Positions 1-7,103 of a stretch of 42,562 nt of DNA are shown one piece after another. Source of the DNA: JAMOBE01 sp039908285 (GTDB lineage Bacteria; Pseudomonadota; Alphaproteobacteria; Rhodospirillales; Rhodospirillaceae); contig JAMOBE010000026.1 of NCBI GenBank assembly GCA_039908285.1, positions 1 to 42,562 of the forward strand, read 5' to 3'. Numbering within the stretch: the stretch's first letter is position 1; each line of letters starts with the position of its first letter. Under the pieces are notes generated by a model. It had not been told where the DNA came from and did no database searches. It worked only from the letters and a program-made list of their open reading frames with translations. The translations under genes were made by a program, and so were the position numbers.

Positions 1-185
1 AGAGGGCTTTTGATCGGCTCACCCGATTGCCCTGGGGAACTTTCTCCCTCTCCCCCTCGAGGGGGAGCGGGCCGGGGTGAGGGGGTGGGGCAGCCGGCAC
101 CATCTTGGGAGCTTCGCTCCCCCCTCACCCAACCCTCTCCGTCCCCTGAAGGGGGGGAGAGGGCTTGTCATGAAGTGCCCTCAAG
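1..185. repeat. GC-rich palindromic repeat at the window's left edge
   Basis: No gene is seen here. The first ~33 bases recur almost unchanged at 7005-7037 (GGGCTTTTGATCGG followed by TCACC and CGATTGCCCTG). The rest pairs a C-rich/G-rich hairpin (CCCCCTCGAGGGGGAG at about 52-67) with a second one near 140-170, joined by GGGGTGAGGGGG and CCCCCTCACCC, which are complementary. It is a diverged relative of the elements at 6712, 10556 and 36875. It ends against the stop codon of the E1-beta gene, as those elements do with their neighbours. Confidence 0.6.
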
Positions 186-1256
186 TCAGAACGGTCCCCG
201 GAATTTCTTCTGGTGGGCCATGTGGGTGAGTTCGGGCGAGGGCTCCCAGTCGGGGCCGTCGGGGCGGACCAGGCGATAGGCCGCCTTGGCCACCTTGACC
301 GGGTTGGTGTAGAAGCCGTTCTCCAGCACCGGCGTGGTGGGACAGGTGGTGGGAGCGAAGCCCATGCGGCGGGCGTGGACGTGGCGGGCGTCGGTCCGCT
401 CGGCGAGCTGGGCCAGGATCTCGGCGCCGATGCCGCAGAAGGTCCAGGCGCTGTCCACCACCAGCAGCCGCCCGGTCCGCACCGCGGCTCCCAGGATGGT
501 CCCGGTGTCGAGGGGGACCAGGGAAACCGGGTCGATGACCCCGGCGTCGATGCCGACGTCACGCAGAATCTCCCGCGCCCGCAGGCACTCCACGGCGCCG
601 TGGGAGACGCCCACCAGGGTGATGTCGGAGCCTTCCGCGTGCACCCTGGCCTGGCCGAAGGGCACGGCGAAGGGCTTCTCGTCCACGAAGGCCTCGATGG
701 GGTAGAGCAGGCGGTGCTCGACGAACACCACCGGGTTGTCGTCGCGGATGGCCTGGATCAGGCAGCCCTTGGCGTCGTGGGCGTTGGCCGGGGCGATGAC
801 CTTGAGTCCGGGGATGTGGGCGAACAGGGCGTGCAGCCCCTGGGAGTGCTGGGCCCCCTGTCCCCACGACCGGCCGATCATCCCCCGCACCACCAGCGGC
901 ACCTTGACCGTGCCGCCGTACATGTAGCGGGCCTTGGCGGCGACGTTGACGAGCTGGTTCATGCACAGCAGCAGAAAGTCCATGCGGATGTGCACATGGA
1001 TGGGGCGCAGGCCGGCCATGGCGGCGCCGATGGCGACGCCGGTCATGGCGTCCTCCGACAGCGGCGTATCCATCACCCGCTCGCGGCCGAAGCGCTGCAC
1101 CAGTCCGCGGGTCGAGCCCATGATGGCGCGATGGTCATCGACGCCGAGCCCGAGCACGAACACGTCCGGGTCGCGCTCCATCTCCTGGGCCGCGCCCTCC
1201 ACCAGCGCGTCCACATAGGACAGCAGCCGGCCTCCCTCGGTCACCGTGTCAGCCAT
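186..1256 (-). CDS. 2-oxoacid dehydrogenase E1 component, beta subunit
   Basis: Beta subunit (356 aa) of a thiamine-diphosphate-dependent 2-oxoacid or acetoin dehydrogenase E1 heterotetramer. It is homologous throughout to PdhB/AcoB/BkdB: an N-terminal transketolase pyrimidine-binding domain (LLSYVDALVEGAAQEM, then DTPLSEDAMTGVAIGAAMAG) and a C-terminal transketolase domain ending in the family-typical ENGFYTNPVKVAKAAY stretch. The ATG at 1256 is chosen because it overlaps the E1-alpha stop by 8 bases (ATGGCTGA) and begins at the family's usual N-terminus; the open frame extends 66 codons further upstream without similarity. It is the last gene of the three-gene minus-strand operon. No E2 acyltransferase or E3 gene is in the window, so the 2-oxoacid substrate cannot be named. 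Confidence 0.9.
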   Translation of the reverse strand: MADTVTEGGRLLSYVDALVEGAAQEMERDPDVFVLGLGVDDHRAIMGSTRGLVQRFGRERVMDTPLSEDAMTGVAIGAAMAGLRPIHVHIRMDFLLLCMNQLVNVAAKARYMYGGTVKVPLVVRGMIGRSWGQGAQHSQGLHALFAHIPGLKVIAPANAHDAKGCLIQAIRDDNPVVFVEHRLLYPIEAFVDEKPFAVPFGQARVHAEGSDITLVGVSHGAVECLRAREILRDVGIDAGVIDPVSLVPLDTGTILGAAVRTGRLLVVDSAWTFCGIGAEILAQLAERTDARHVHARRMGFAPTTCPTTPVLENGFYTNPVKVAKAAYRLVRPDGPDWEPSPELTHMAHQKKFRGPF

Positions 1257-2256
1257 GGGCGAAGACATCCTCAAACAGTTCATGGTCATCGGGGAACGGG
1301 CTTTCCTCGGCGAAGGCGACGGCGTCGGCGACCCTGGCCTCCACCTCGGCGTCGATCTGGACCCGCAAGGCCTCATCCAGCATGGCGCCCAGCGTCGCCA
1401 CCGTATCCCGCTGCTGCCAGGGCAGCAGTTCCTCGCGCGAGCGATAGCCGGCATTGTAGTCCTCGGCCGGGCCGACGTGCTCGCGCCAGCGGTAGGTCAT
1501 GCACTCGAGGAACACCGGCCCGCCGCCCTGGCGCATGGCGGCGATGGCCTGGCCCGCCAGGTCGCGGATGCGGAACAGGTCGCCGTCGGCCACGTGGTGG
1601 GCGGGGATGCCATAGGTCTCCACCCGGGCGCACAGTTGGCGGGTGGCCCAGCGGGGCTCCAGGGTCGAGTGGATGGCGTAGCCGTTGTTCTCGCAGACGA
1701 ACAGCACCGGCAGCTTGTGCAGGGAGGCGAAGTTGAGGGTCTCGGTGAAGGCGCCTTCCTCGGTCGCGCCGTCGCCCATGAAGCAGACCACCACCCGGTC
1801 CTGCCCCCGCTTGCGGATGGCGAGGCCATAGCCGGCGGCCATGGGGATCGCCGTCCCCACCACCGCCGACGCCCCGAGCAGGTTATGGTCCATGGCGATC
1901 AGGTGCATGGAGCCGCCCTTGCCGCGGGTGCAGCCGGTCACCTTGCCGTACATCTCGGCGATCATCGCCCTAAGGTCCCCGCCCTTGGCGATGTAGGCGG
2001 CGTGGCTGCGATAGGTGACGGCCACGTAGTCCTCGGGCCGCAGGACATCGCAGACCGCGACCGAAATCGCCTCCTGGCCGATGGACAGGTGCACCGGGCT
2101 CTTGATCTTGTCGGTGGGATAGATGCGGGCGATCTCCTCCTCGGCGCGGCGGATCAGGCGCAGCACGCGATAGAGACGCTCGAGGTCGGCGGCCGACGCG
2201 ACAGTGGTGGCGGCGGCGGCGTCATTGGTCCGGTGGGGGGAAAGGGATACGGTCAT
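1249..2256 (-). CDS. 2-oxoacid dehydrogenase E1 component, alpha subunit
   Basis: Alpha subunit (335 aa) of the same TPP-dependent E1 enzyme, which would decarboxylate a 2-oxoacid (or cleave acetoin) and pass the acyl group to a lipoyl acceptor. The TPP/Mg motif is clear: GDGATEEG at residues 161-168 followed about 30 residues later by ENNGYAI (189-195). The HLSIGQEA (57-63) and RSHAAYIAKG (83-92) segments are typical of PdhA/AcoA. The ATG at 2256 overlaps the upstream radical SAM stop by four bases (ATGA), which supports this start over a frame that is open 81 codons further. The 8-base overlap with E1-beta implies translational coupling and fixed stoichiometry. PdhA, AcoA and BkdA-like assignments are all possible. 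Confidence 0.9.
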   Translation of the reverse strand: MTVSLSPHRTNDAAAATTVASAADLERLYRVLRLIRRAEEEIARIYPTDKIKSPVHLSIGQEAISVAVCDVLRPEDYVAVTYRSHAAYIAKGGDLRAMIAEMYGKVTGCTRGKGGSMHLIAMDHNLLGASAVVGTAIPMAAGYGLAIRKRGQDRVVVCFMGDGATEEGAFTETLNFASLHKLPVLFVCENNGYAIHSTLEPRWATRQLCARVETYGIPAHHVADGDLFRIRDLAGQAIAAMRQGGGPVFLECMTYRWREHVGPAEDYNAGYRSREELLPWQQRDTVATLGAMLDEALRVQIDAEVEARVADAVAFAEESPFPDDHELFEDVFAHG

Positions 2257-3761
2257 GCGGCATCCGTCAGGTTGGGGAAGGCGTCCTCGACGATCTTGCG
2301 GCGAAGCCGGTGGGTGGTCATGTCGGCGATGTGGGCGCGGGTCTCGGGCCCGAAGCGCCGCTCCACCATGGCGAGATAGGCCGGGTGCGAAAAGTACTCG
2401 TGGAAGGCCTCGTCCCGGAACCGCAGCACCTCCGCCGCCGAAAGGTGCTCGGTCGGCAGCGGCAGGCAGTCGTGGGAGTGCTGGGAAAAGGCGCTCCACG
2501 TCGGCGGCAGCGCCCAGCCCCGGTCCTCGGCCAGCCGGTGCAGCGCCGATCCCGGATAGGCCATCGCCGAATAGAAATTGGCGAATTCGCAGTTGAGGTC
2601 ACGGGCCAGGTCAAGGGTGGCGCGCATGCTGGCCTGGTCATCGTCCGGCAGCCCGAAGATGTAGTTGCCGATGACGTTGATGTCGGCCTCCTGGATCATG
2701 CGGACGATGCCGACGATGTCCTCGTTGCGCAGGGCCTTCGCCGCGCCATCGCGCACGTGCTTGCTCCCCGACTCGATGCCAAGCGCCAGCCAGCGCACCC
2801 CGGCCTGGCGCAGCCGCCCCAGCATGTGCGGCTTCACCGTGTCGACGCGGGCATAGGCCCAGATGTTGAGGTCGAACCCGCGCGCGATCAGGCCGTCGCA
2901 GATGCCGAGCACATGGCGCTCGTTCAGGACGAACATCTCGTCCACGAACTTGAGATTGCGCACGCCATAGGTCTCGACCAGGTGGGCGATCTCGGTCACC
3001 ACGGCCTCGGGCGACCACATGCGGTAGGATGACTTGCCGTAGGGGGCGTTGATGCAGCAGAAGCTGCACTGATAGGGACAGCCGAGACTGGTGTGGATCG
3101 AGGCATAGGGCTTGCGCGCGCCGACGTCGCCGAAGCAGTGCCAGTTGTGGGCGCGGTAGCGGTCCATGGGCAGGAGGTCCCAGGCGATGCCGGGCAGCTC
3201 TCCGTCCAGGTCGGTGATCAGGGGCTCGGCGGCGGTGGGCGCCTTGATGGTCGCGCCGTCCCGCCACCACAGACTGGGCACGTCGGCGAAGCCTCCCCCC
3301 GCCTTCAGGGCGTTCAGGGTTTTGAGCAGAGTGACGGGACCCTCGAGGTCACAGACGAAGTCCACCGCCTCCTCGCGCATGGTACGCTCGGGCAGGGCGG
3401 CCGGGTGGGTGCCGGTCATCAGCACCTTGAGCGACGGGTCGGCCTCCTTCAGGCCGCGGGCGATGACACCGGCCGCCGGCATGTTCTGGGTGGAGGCCGA
3501 CGGCTGATAGCCGTACACAGCCAGCACCACCAGTGCCGGCCGGTAGTCGCTCACCGCCCTGCCGACCGCCTCCGCCGCCGACAGGCCCAGGGCCGGGGCG
3601 TCGAGAATGGCGACCGTCGCCCCCTTGTTGCGCAGATACCCGGCGAACAGCCCGGCCAGCGCCGGCGGCTCGATGGCGCACAGCTCATCGCCCAGGCTCT
3701 GGTAGACCTGGCGGCGATCACCGGGGTTGATGAAGAGCACATCGACGGTCTGCCGTGTCAT
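2253..3761 (-). CDS. B12-binding-domain radical SAM protein (BchE/HpnJ-like)
   Basis: Radical S-adenosylmethionine protein (502 aa). The [4Fe-4S]-binding CxxxCxxC motif is C228, C232 and C235 within SLGCPYQCSFCC. The N-terminal ~150 residues form a Rossmann-like domain of the cobalamin-binding radical SAM class, with INPGDRRQVY near the start, PPALAGLFAGYLR at 32-44 and GTHPAALPE at 117-125; no DxHxxG base-off His motif is visible. Later segments (KFVDEMF, GIESGS, NYIFGLPDDD) are usual for the SAM barrel. Members of this class do methylations, cyclisations and other C-C chemistry on lipids, pigments and natural products; the substrate here is unknown. It is first in the operon with E1-alpha (ATGA overlap) and E1-beta. 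The frame is open 274 codons further upstream, but that stretch is antisense to pgl and is rejected. It is divergent from pgl across 159 bp. Confidence 0.85.
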   Translation of the reverse strand: MTRQTVDVLFINPGDRRQVYQSLGDELCAIEPPALAGLFAGYLRNKGATVAILDAPALGLSAAEAVGRAVSDYRPALVVLAVYGYQPSASTQNMPAAGVIARGLKEADPSLKVLMTGTHPAALPERTMREEAVDFVCDLEGPVTLLKTLNALKAGGGFADVPSLWWRDGATIKAPTAAEPLITDLDGELPGIAWDLLPMDRYRAHNWHCFGDVGARKPYASIHTSLGCPYQCSFCCINAPYGKSSYRMWSPEAVVTEIAHLVETYGVRNLKFVDEMFVLNERHVLGICDGLIARGFDLNIWAYARVDTVKPHMLGRLRQAGVRWLALGIESGSKHVRDGAAKALRNEDIVGIVRMIQEADINVIGNYIFGLPDDDQASMRATLDLARDLNCEFANFYSAMAYPGSALHRLAEDRGWALPPTWSAFSQHSHDCLPLPTEHLSAAEVLRFRDEAFHEYFSHPAYLAMVERRFGPETRAHIADMTTHRLRRKIVEDAFPNLTDAA

Positions 3762-3920
3762 GGTCCGGTCCTGGAGTCGAAGAACGGGCGTCGAAAATCG
3801 GGGGCATTCTTTCATTCTCCGCCCCGCCCGGCAATAGGGTTCAACGCCCCACCCACCAGAATGTGGGCAATGCGCGTGAATGGTGTACCATACCGGGGAA
3901 TGGAAAGGAGGGGGAAGCTC

Positions 3921-4619
3921 ATGCCGATGATCGAGGAACGAGAGTTCGCAACCCTGGAGGAGGCCGCGACGGCCCTCGCCGCCGACATGGCGGAGCGTCT
4001 TCGAACTGCCGTGGCGGAACGGGGCCGGGCCAGCCTGGCCGTATCGGGCGGGCGGACGCCGCACCTGGTGCTGCCGGGGCTTTCCCGCGTGGACCTGCCG
4101 TGGGACAGGGTGCGGGTCACCCTCACCGACGACCGCTGGGTGCCGCCCGATCACCCCGACAGCAACGAGCGCCTGGCACGCGCGTTGCTGCTGACCGGTC
4201 CGGCGGCGGCGGCCACGTTCACCGGCCTGGTCAACGGCGCCGCCTCGCCCAGCCTGGGCCAGCCGGAGACCGAGCGTCGCCTGGCCACCTTTCCGCTGCC
4301 GCTCGACGTGGTGTTCCTCGGCATGGGCGAGGACGGCCACATCGCCTCGCTGTTTCCCCATGGTCCGGAACTGACCGCCGGTGGCCTGTGCGTGGCGAGC
4401 CGCGCCCCGGTGGCGCCGCATCCCCGCCTCTCCCTCAGCGCCTCCCTCCTGCTGACGGCGCGGGCCACCGTGCTGCTGGTGGCCGGAGCAGCCAAGCGGG
4501 CCATCTACGAGACGGCCAAAGGGGGCTCGGGCTCGCTGGAGGACGGAGACGCGGCCGAGTTGCCGGTCCGCCTCGTGCTCCATCAGCGGGCGATGCCGGT
4601 CACGGTTTTCCTGGCATGA
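3921..4619 (+). CDS. pgl: 6-phosphogluconolactonase
   Basis: Hydrolyses 6-phosphogluconolactone to 6-phosphogluconate, second step of the oxidative pentose phosphate and Entner-Doudoroff routes, cytosolic. At 232 aa it has the normal length of the DevB/Pgl family. VSGGRTP (41-47) and GMGEDGHIASLFP (134-146) are the two diagnostic sugar-phosphate-binding motifs, and LTDDRWVP (68-75) is also conserved. The ATG at 3921 follows a good ribosome binding site (AAAGGAGGGGG) by about seven bases; an in-frame ATG at 3900 would place that site inside the gene. The stop overlaps the ATG of the next gene (ATGA at 4616-4619), so the two are translationally coupled. No zwf or edd is beside it. Confidence 0.93.
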   Translation: MPMIEEREFATLEEAATALAADMAERLRTAVAERGRASLAVSGGRTPHLVLPGLSRVDLPWDRVRVTLTDDRWVPPDHPDSNERLARALLLTGPAAAATFTGLVNGAASPSLGQPETERRLATFPLPLDVVFLGMGEDGHIASLFPHGPELTAGGLCVASRAPVAPHPRLSLSASLLLTARATVLLVAGAAKRAIYETAKGGSGSLEDGDAAELPVRLVLHQRAMPVTVFLA

Positions 4620-5353
4620 GCACGCCGCCGCTCGCCGCCCTGATCTTCGACGTCGACGGCACCATCGCCGAGACGGAGGAGGCCCACCGTCAGGCCTTCA
4701 ACCTGGCCTTCGCCGAGGTCGGGTTGCCGTGGCGATGGGACCGGGCGCTCTATCGCCGCCTGCTCCACGTGGCCGGCGGGCGGGAGCGCATCCGCCACTT
4801 CATGGACCAGGAACAGACCGCCGATGGCGGGGACGACCTGCCGGCTCGCCTGCACGCCATCAAGACCGGGCACTACACCCGGCTGGTAGGCTCGGGCCAG
4901 GTGTCCCTGCGGCCGGGCATCGAGTCGCTGTGGCGCGAGGCCCGCGCCGCCGGCCTGGCCCTGGCCATCGCCACCACCACCACCCGTGCCAACGTCACCG
5001 CCCTGCTGACCGGCGCCGGACCGCCGGGCTGCCTGGACTGGTTCCAGGTCATCGCCTGCGCCGACGACGCGCCGGTGAAGAAGCCGGCCCCCGACGTCTA
5101 TCTCCATGTCCTCGAGCGGCTGGGCCTGGACGGCGCCGCCTGCCTGGCCCTCGAGGACTCGTCCAACGGCGTCCGCGCCGCCACCGCCGCCGGCGTGCCC
5201 GTGGTGGTGGGGATGAGTGTCTTTACCGCCGGCGATGACTTCAGCGGAGCATTGGCGGTCCTTACGGATTTCGGCGGGGCCGGCCTCGACGAATTGCAGG
5301 CTCTTCGCGATCGATACGAATTCTCATTTACAGGGTGCCGGAAGATGACGTAA
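4616..5353 (+). CDS. HAD-superfamily phosphatase, CbbY/beta-phosphoglucomutase-like
   Basis: HAD hydrolase of 245 aa. Motif I is FDVDGT with the nucleophile D12 and acid/base D14; motif II is the ATTTT stretch at 119-123; the motif III lysine lies in KKPAPD (155-160); motif IV is LEDSSNG (179-185). The inserted alpha-helical cap between residues 20 and 95 and the overall pattern match the CbbY group, some members of which dephosphorylate xylulose-1,5-bisphosphate, an inhibitor of Rubisco. That exact substrate is not proven here: no cbb genes are in view, and a sugar-phosphate clean-up role with the coupled pgl is equally reasonable. The last ~25 residues (FSFTGCRKMT end) look non-conserved. 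Confidence 0.85.
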   Translation: MSTPPLAALIFDVDGTIAETEEAHRQAFNLAFAEVGLPWRWDRALYRRLLHVAGGRERIRHFMDQEQTADGGDDLPARLHAIKTGHYTRLVGSGQVSLRPGIESLWREARAAGLALAIATTTTRANVTALLTGAGPPGCLDWFQVIACADDAPVKKPAPDVYLHVLERLGLDGAACLALEDSSNGVRAATAAGVPVVVGMSVFTAGDDFSGALAVLTDFGGAGLDELQALRDRYEFSFTGCRKMT

Positions 5354-5368
5354 ATGTTGGACCGGGCG

Positions 5369-5388
5369 GCGACGCTCCTTGGCGTCGC
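5369..5388. promoter_or_regulatory. hairpin in the leader of the cupredoxin gene
   Basis: A perfect inverted repeat, GCGACGC-tccttg-GCGTCGC, lies 16 bases after the phosphatase stop and 26 bases before the cupredoxin ATG. No T-tract follows, so it may be a leader structure, an operator or a weak Rho-assisted terminator. Confidence 0.4.
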
Positions 5389-5414
5389 GATGATTCAAGC
5401 GGGAGGATGATGAC

Positions 5415-5753
5415 ATGAAGATCGGGACTCTGATGGCGGCGACGATGGCGGTTCTGCTTGCGGCGGGGGCGGGTGCGGCCGTCGCTGCTGACCCGACGGT
5501 CGACCTGGTGATCAAGGACCACCGTTTCTCCCCCGATCGTATCGAGGTTCAGTCCGGGACCAAGGTCATCCTGTCGATCCACAATCAGGACGCCACGGCC
5601 GAGGAATTCGAGAGCGACGAGCTGAAGCGGGAAAAGGTGATCCCGGCCGGCAAGACGGTGAAGGTGACGGTGGGTCCGCTCAAGCCCGGCGAATACCCGT
5701 TCAAGGGCGAGTTCCATGAGGACACCGCCCGCGGCGTCATCGTGGTGAAGTAG
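5415..5753 (+). CDS. periplasmic cupredoxin-like protein of an iron-uptake pair
   Basis: 112-aa exported protein with a signal peptide (residues 1-25, ending AAVAA before DPTV) and a single cupredoxin-fold domain (about 27-112). It resembles the small cupredoxin partners of FTR1 permeases (FtrB-like; EfeO N-domain-like), which are thought to handle Fe(II)/Fe(III) at the periplasmic face. Unlike electron-transfer blue copper proteins it has no cysteine, and the only Met residues are in the signal peptide; H36, H57 and H100 are the remaining candidate ligands. It starts after a strong GGGAGG site (5401-5406) and its stop lies 11 bases before the FTR1 gene, so the two are surely co-transcribed. 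No Fur or Irr box was identified. Confidence 0.82.
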   Translation: MKIGTLMAATMAVLLAAGAGAAVAADPTVDLVIKDHRFSPDRIEVQSGTKVILSIHNQDATAEEFESDELKREKVIPAGKTVKVTVGPLKPGEYPFKGEFHEDTARGVIVVK

Positions 5754-5764
5754 GGAGCGCTCCG

Positions 5765-6595
5765 ATGCTGGCGGCCGGTCTGATCGTATTTCGCGAGGTT
5801 CTGGAAGCAGCCCTCATTTGTGGCATCGTCCTCGCGACGACCAAGGGCGTGGTCGGCAGCCGGAAGTGGGTTGCCGGGGGCGTCCTGGCCGGACTGGCGG
5901 GAGCCGCGGTGCTGGCTCTCTTCGCCGGGACCCTGGCCACCAGCCTGTCGGGCTCCGGACAGGAGATCTTCAATGCCGCCGTCATGGCCGTCGCGGTGGT
6001 GATGCTGGGCTGGCATAACGTCTGGATGAGTCGCCATGGACGCGCCATGGCCCAGGAAATGAGGGGCGTCGGCCGGGCGGTGTCGGAGGGCAGCGAGCCC
6101 CTGTCGATTCTGGCGACGGTGGTGGGGGTTGCGGTGCTGCGCGAGGGGTCGGAGACCATCCTGTTCCTCTACGGCATCCTGGCCTCCGAGCCCACCGGCC
6201 TCATGGCGACCATCATGGGTGCTTTGGGCGGTCTGGCCCTCGGCACCGGATTCGGGGTCGTCCTGTACGCGGGCCTGGTGAACATCCCGGCGCGCCACCT
6301 GTTCGGGGTGACGTCGTGGCTGGTAACCCTGCTGGCGGCCGGCATGGCGGCACAGTCGGTCAGCTTCCTGGCGGCGGCCGGGGTCATCGACAGTCTGGGC
6401 GAAACCGTCTGGGACTCCTCGTGGCTCCTGGAGGACAAGAGCCTGATGGGCCGGGTCATGCACACCCTGGTGGGCTACACCGACCAGCCGAGCCAGATCC
6501 AGCTTCTGGCCTATGTGGTGACGGTGGCGGTCATCGTCGGCCTGGGACGCCTGCTCGGCACCCAGCCCAAGAAAGTCGCCCACGCCGCGGCGTGA
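5765..6595 (+). CDS. FTR1-family high-affinity iron permease
   Basis: Inner-membrane iron permease of 276 aa with about seven hydrophobic segments. Two iron-binding RExxE motifs are visible: FREVLE at the start (R10, E11, E14) and REGSE (R126, E127, E130), the hallmark of the FTR1/EfeU family. In these systems Fe(III) is moved inward, often after oxidation of Fe(II) by a partner; here the partner encoded immediately upstream is the cupredoxin-like protein. There is no ferredoxin (FtrD), P19 (FtrA) or DyP peroxidase (EfeB) gene alongside, so this is a reduced two-gene version. Transcription probably ends in the palindromic repeat with a T-run near 6908-6914. Confidence 0.92.
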   Translation: MLAAGLIVFREVLEAALICGIVLATTKGVVGSRKWVAGGVLAGLAGAAVLALFAGTLATSLSGSGQEIFNAAVMAVAVVMLGWHNVWMSRHGRAMAQEMRGVGRAVSEGSEPLSILATVVGVAVLREGSETILFLYGILASEPTGLMATIMGALGGLALGTGFGVVLYAGLVNIPARHLFGVTSWLVTLLAAGMAAQSVSFLAAAGVIDSLGETVWDSSWLLEDKSLMGRVMHTLVGYTDQPSQIQLLAYVVTVAVIVGLGRLLGTQPKKVAHAAA

Positions 6596-6649
6596 ACGGC
6601 ACCCTCTTCCCCACGAAAGTGGGACTGCCGTGTGCACGCAAGTTTCCAG

Positions 6650-6742
6650 CAAACTCAAGCCCTCCCCCTCGATGGGGGAGCAAACTTAAGCCCTCCCCCT
6701 CGATGGGGGAGCAAACTTAAGCCCTCCCCCTCGATGGGGGAG
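6650..6742 (+). repeat. 31-bp tandem repeat, three copies
   Basis: Units start at 6650, 6681 and 6712. Each reads CAAACT(T/C)AAG followed by CCCTCCCCCTCGATGGGGGAG. The second part is itself a hairpin. The third unit runs into the complete element copy, so the tandem looks like amplification of that element's left end. Confidence 0.85.
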
Positions 6743-6933
6743 GGTTTGGGTGGGGGTGGCAGAGAAGCGCGCACAGACAGCAGTACGTTCGCACAAAAGC
6801 TGAATTCTTTGGCTTATCCCGATGCATTTACGTGCTGCACCATCACCCCCACCCAACCCTCCCCCATCGTCGTGCCGAAGGCACGCCTGCGGCGTGACGG
6901 GGAGGGCTTTTTTTGCGGGAAACGGATAGTTTC
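6712..6933 (+). repeat. palindromic MITE-like element, copy 1
   Basis: Arms CCCTCCCCCTCGATGGGGGA, then GGGTTTGGGTGGGGGTG, face their complement (CACCCCCACCCAACCCTCCC) near 6844-6866, enclosing a ~85-bp core that is conserved in the copies at 10556 and 36875 (GCGCACAGACAG, then GTTCGCAC, TTCTTTGGC, TACGTGC). This copy has an extra hairpin inserted near 6869-6900 and ends GGAGGGCTTTTTTT, a terminator-like stem plus T-run suited to ending FTR1 transcription. There is no transposase. Confidence 0.75.
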
Positions 6934-7044
6934 TACAGCGAAATCCCTACAGCCCAGTCTGCCCAAACCTGTGTGCATACGGTAGCCCCACTGAAGGTGG
7001 GGGGAGGGCTTTTGATCGGTTCACCTCGATTGCCCTGCTCATGC

Positions 7045-7071
7045 TTGCCACACGGGGAGTCATGGTATAGT
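7045..7071 (+). promoter_or_regulatory. candidate sigma-70 promoter for the NACHT-FGE gene
   Basis: TTGCCA (7045-7050) and TATAGT (7066-7071) are separated by 15 bases and sit 33 bases before the ATG, directly after the repeat block. The spacing is short, so this is tentative. Confidence 0.4.
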
Positions 7072-7103
7072 GATGCGAAGACTCGCAACGCACGGGATAT
7101 GCC

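Larger units (their letters stand above)
6603..7037. repeat. composite of nested palindromic intergenic elements
   Basis: This non-coding stretch carries at least three repeat layers. The outer ends form an inverted repeat: GTGGGACTGCCGTGTGCACG at 6618-6637 matches the reverse complement of TGTGTGCATACGGTAGCCCC at 6970-6989. Inside lie a 31-bp unit in triplicate (6650-6742), a ~220-bp element (6712-6933) also found at 10556 and 36875, and an imperfect hairpin (CGTCGTGCCGAAGGCACG) whose reverse complement recurs near 22438-22467. The last ~33 bases repeat the sequence at 1-33. Confidence 0.75.

Noticed and set aside
213..1736. Long plus-strand frames opposite the E1 genes
   Set aside because: They lie fully antisense to recognised E1 alpha and beta, with low-complexity translation and no ribosome binding site.
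3762..4583. 274-codon upstream extension of the radical SAM frame
   Set aside because: It runs antisense through pgl; the ATG at 3761 begins the conserved domain and the extension resembles nothing.
6650..6742. CRISPR array
   Set aside because: The 31-bp units are directly abutting with no spacers, only three copies, and no cas genes.
6632..6985. Small genes inside the palindromic elements (conserved FAQKLNSLAY-type peptides)
   Set aside because: The peptide resemblance follows from DNA repeat identity; there are no ribosome binding sites and the frames run through hairpin arms.
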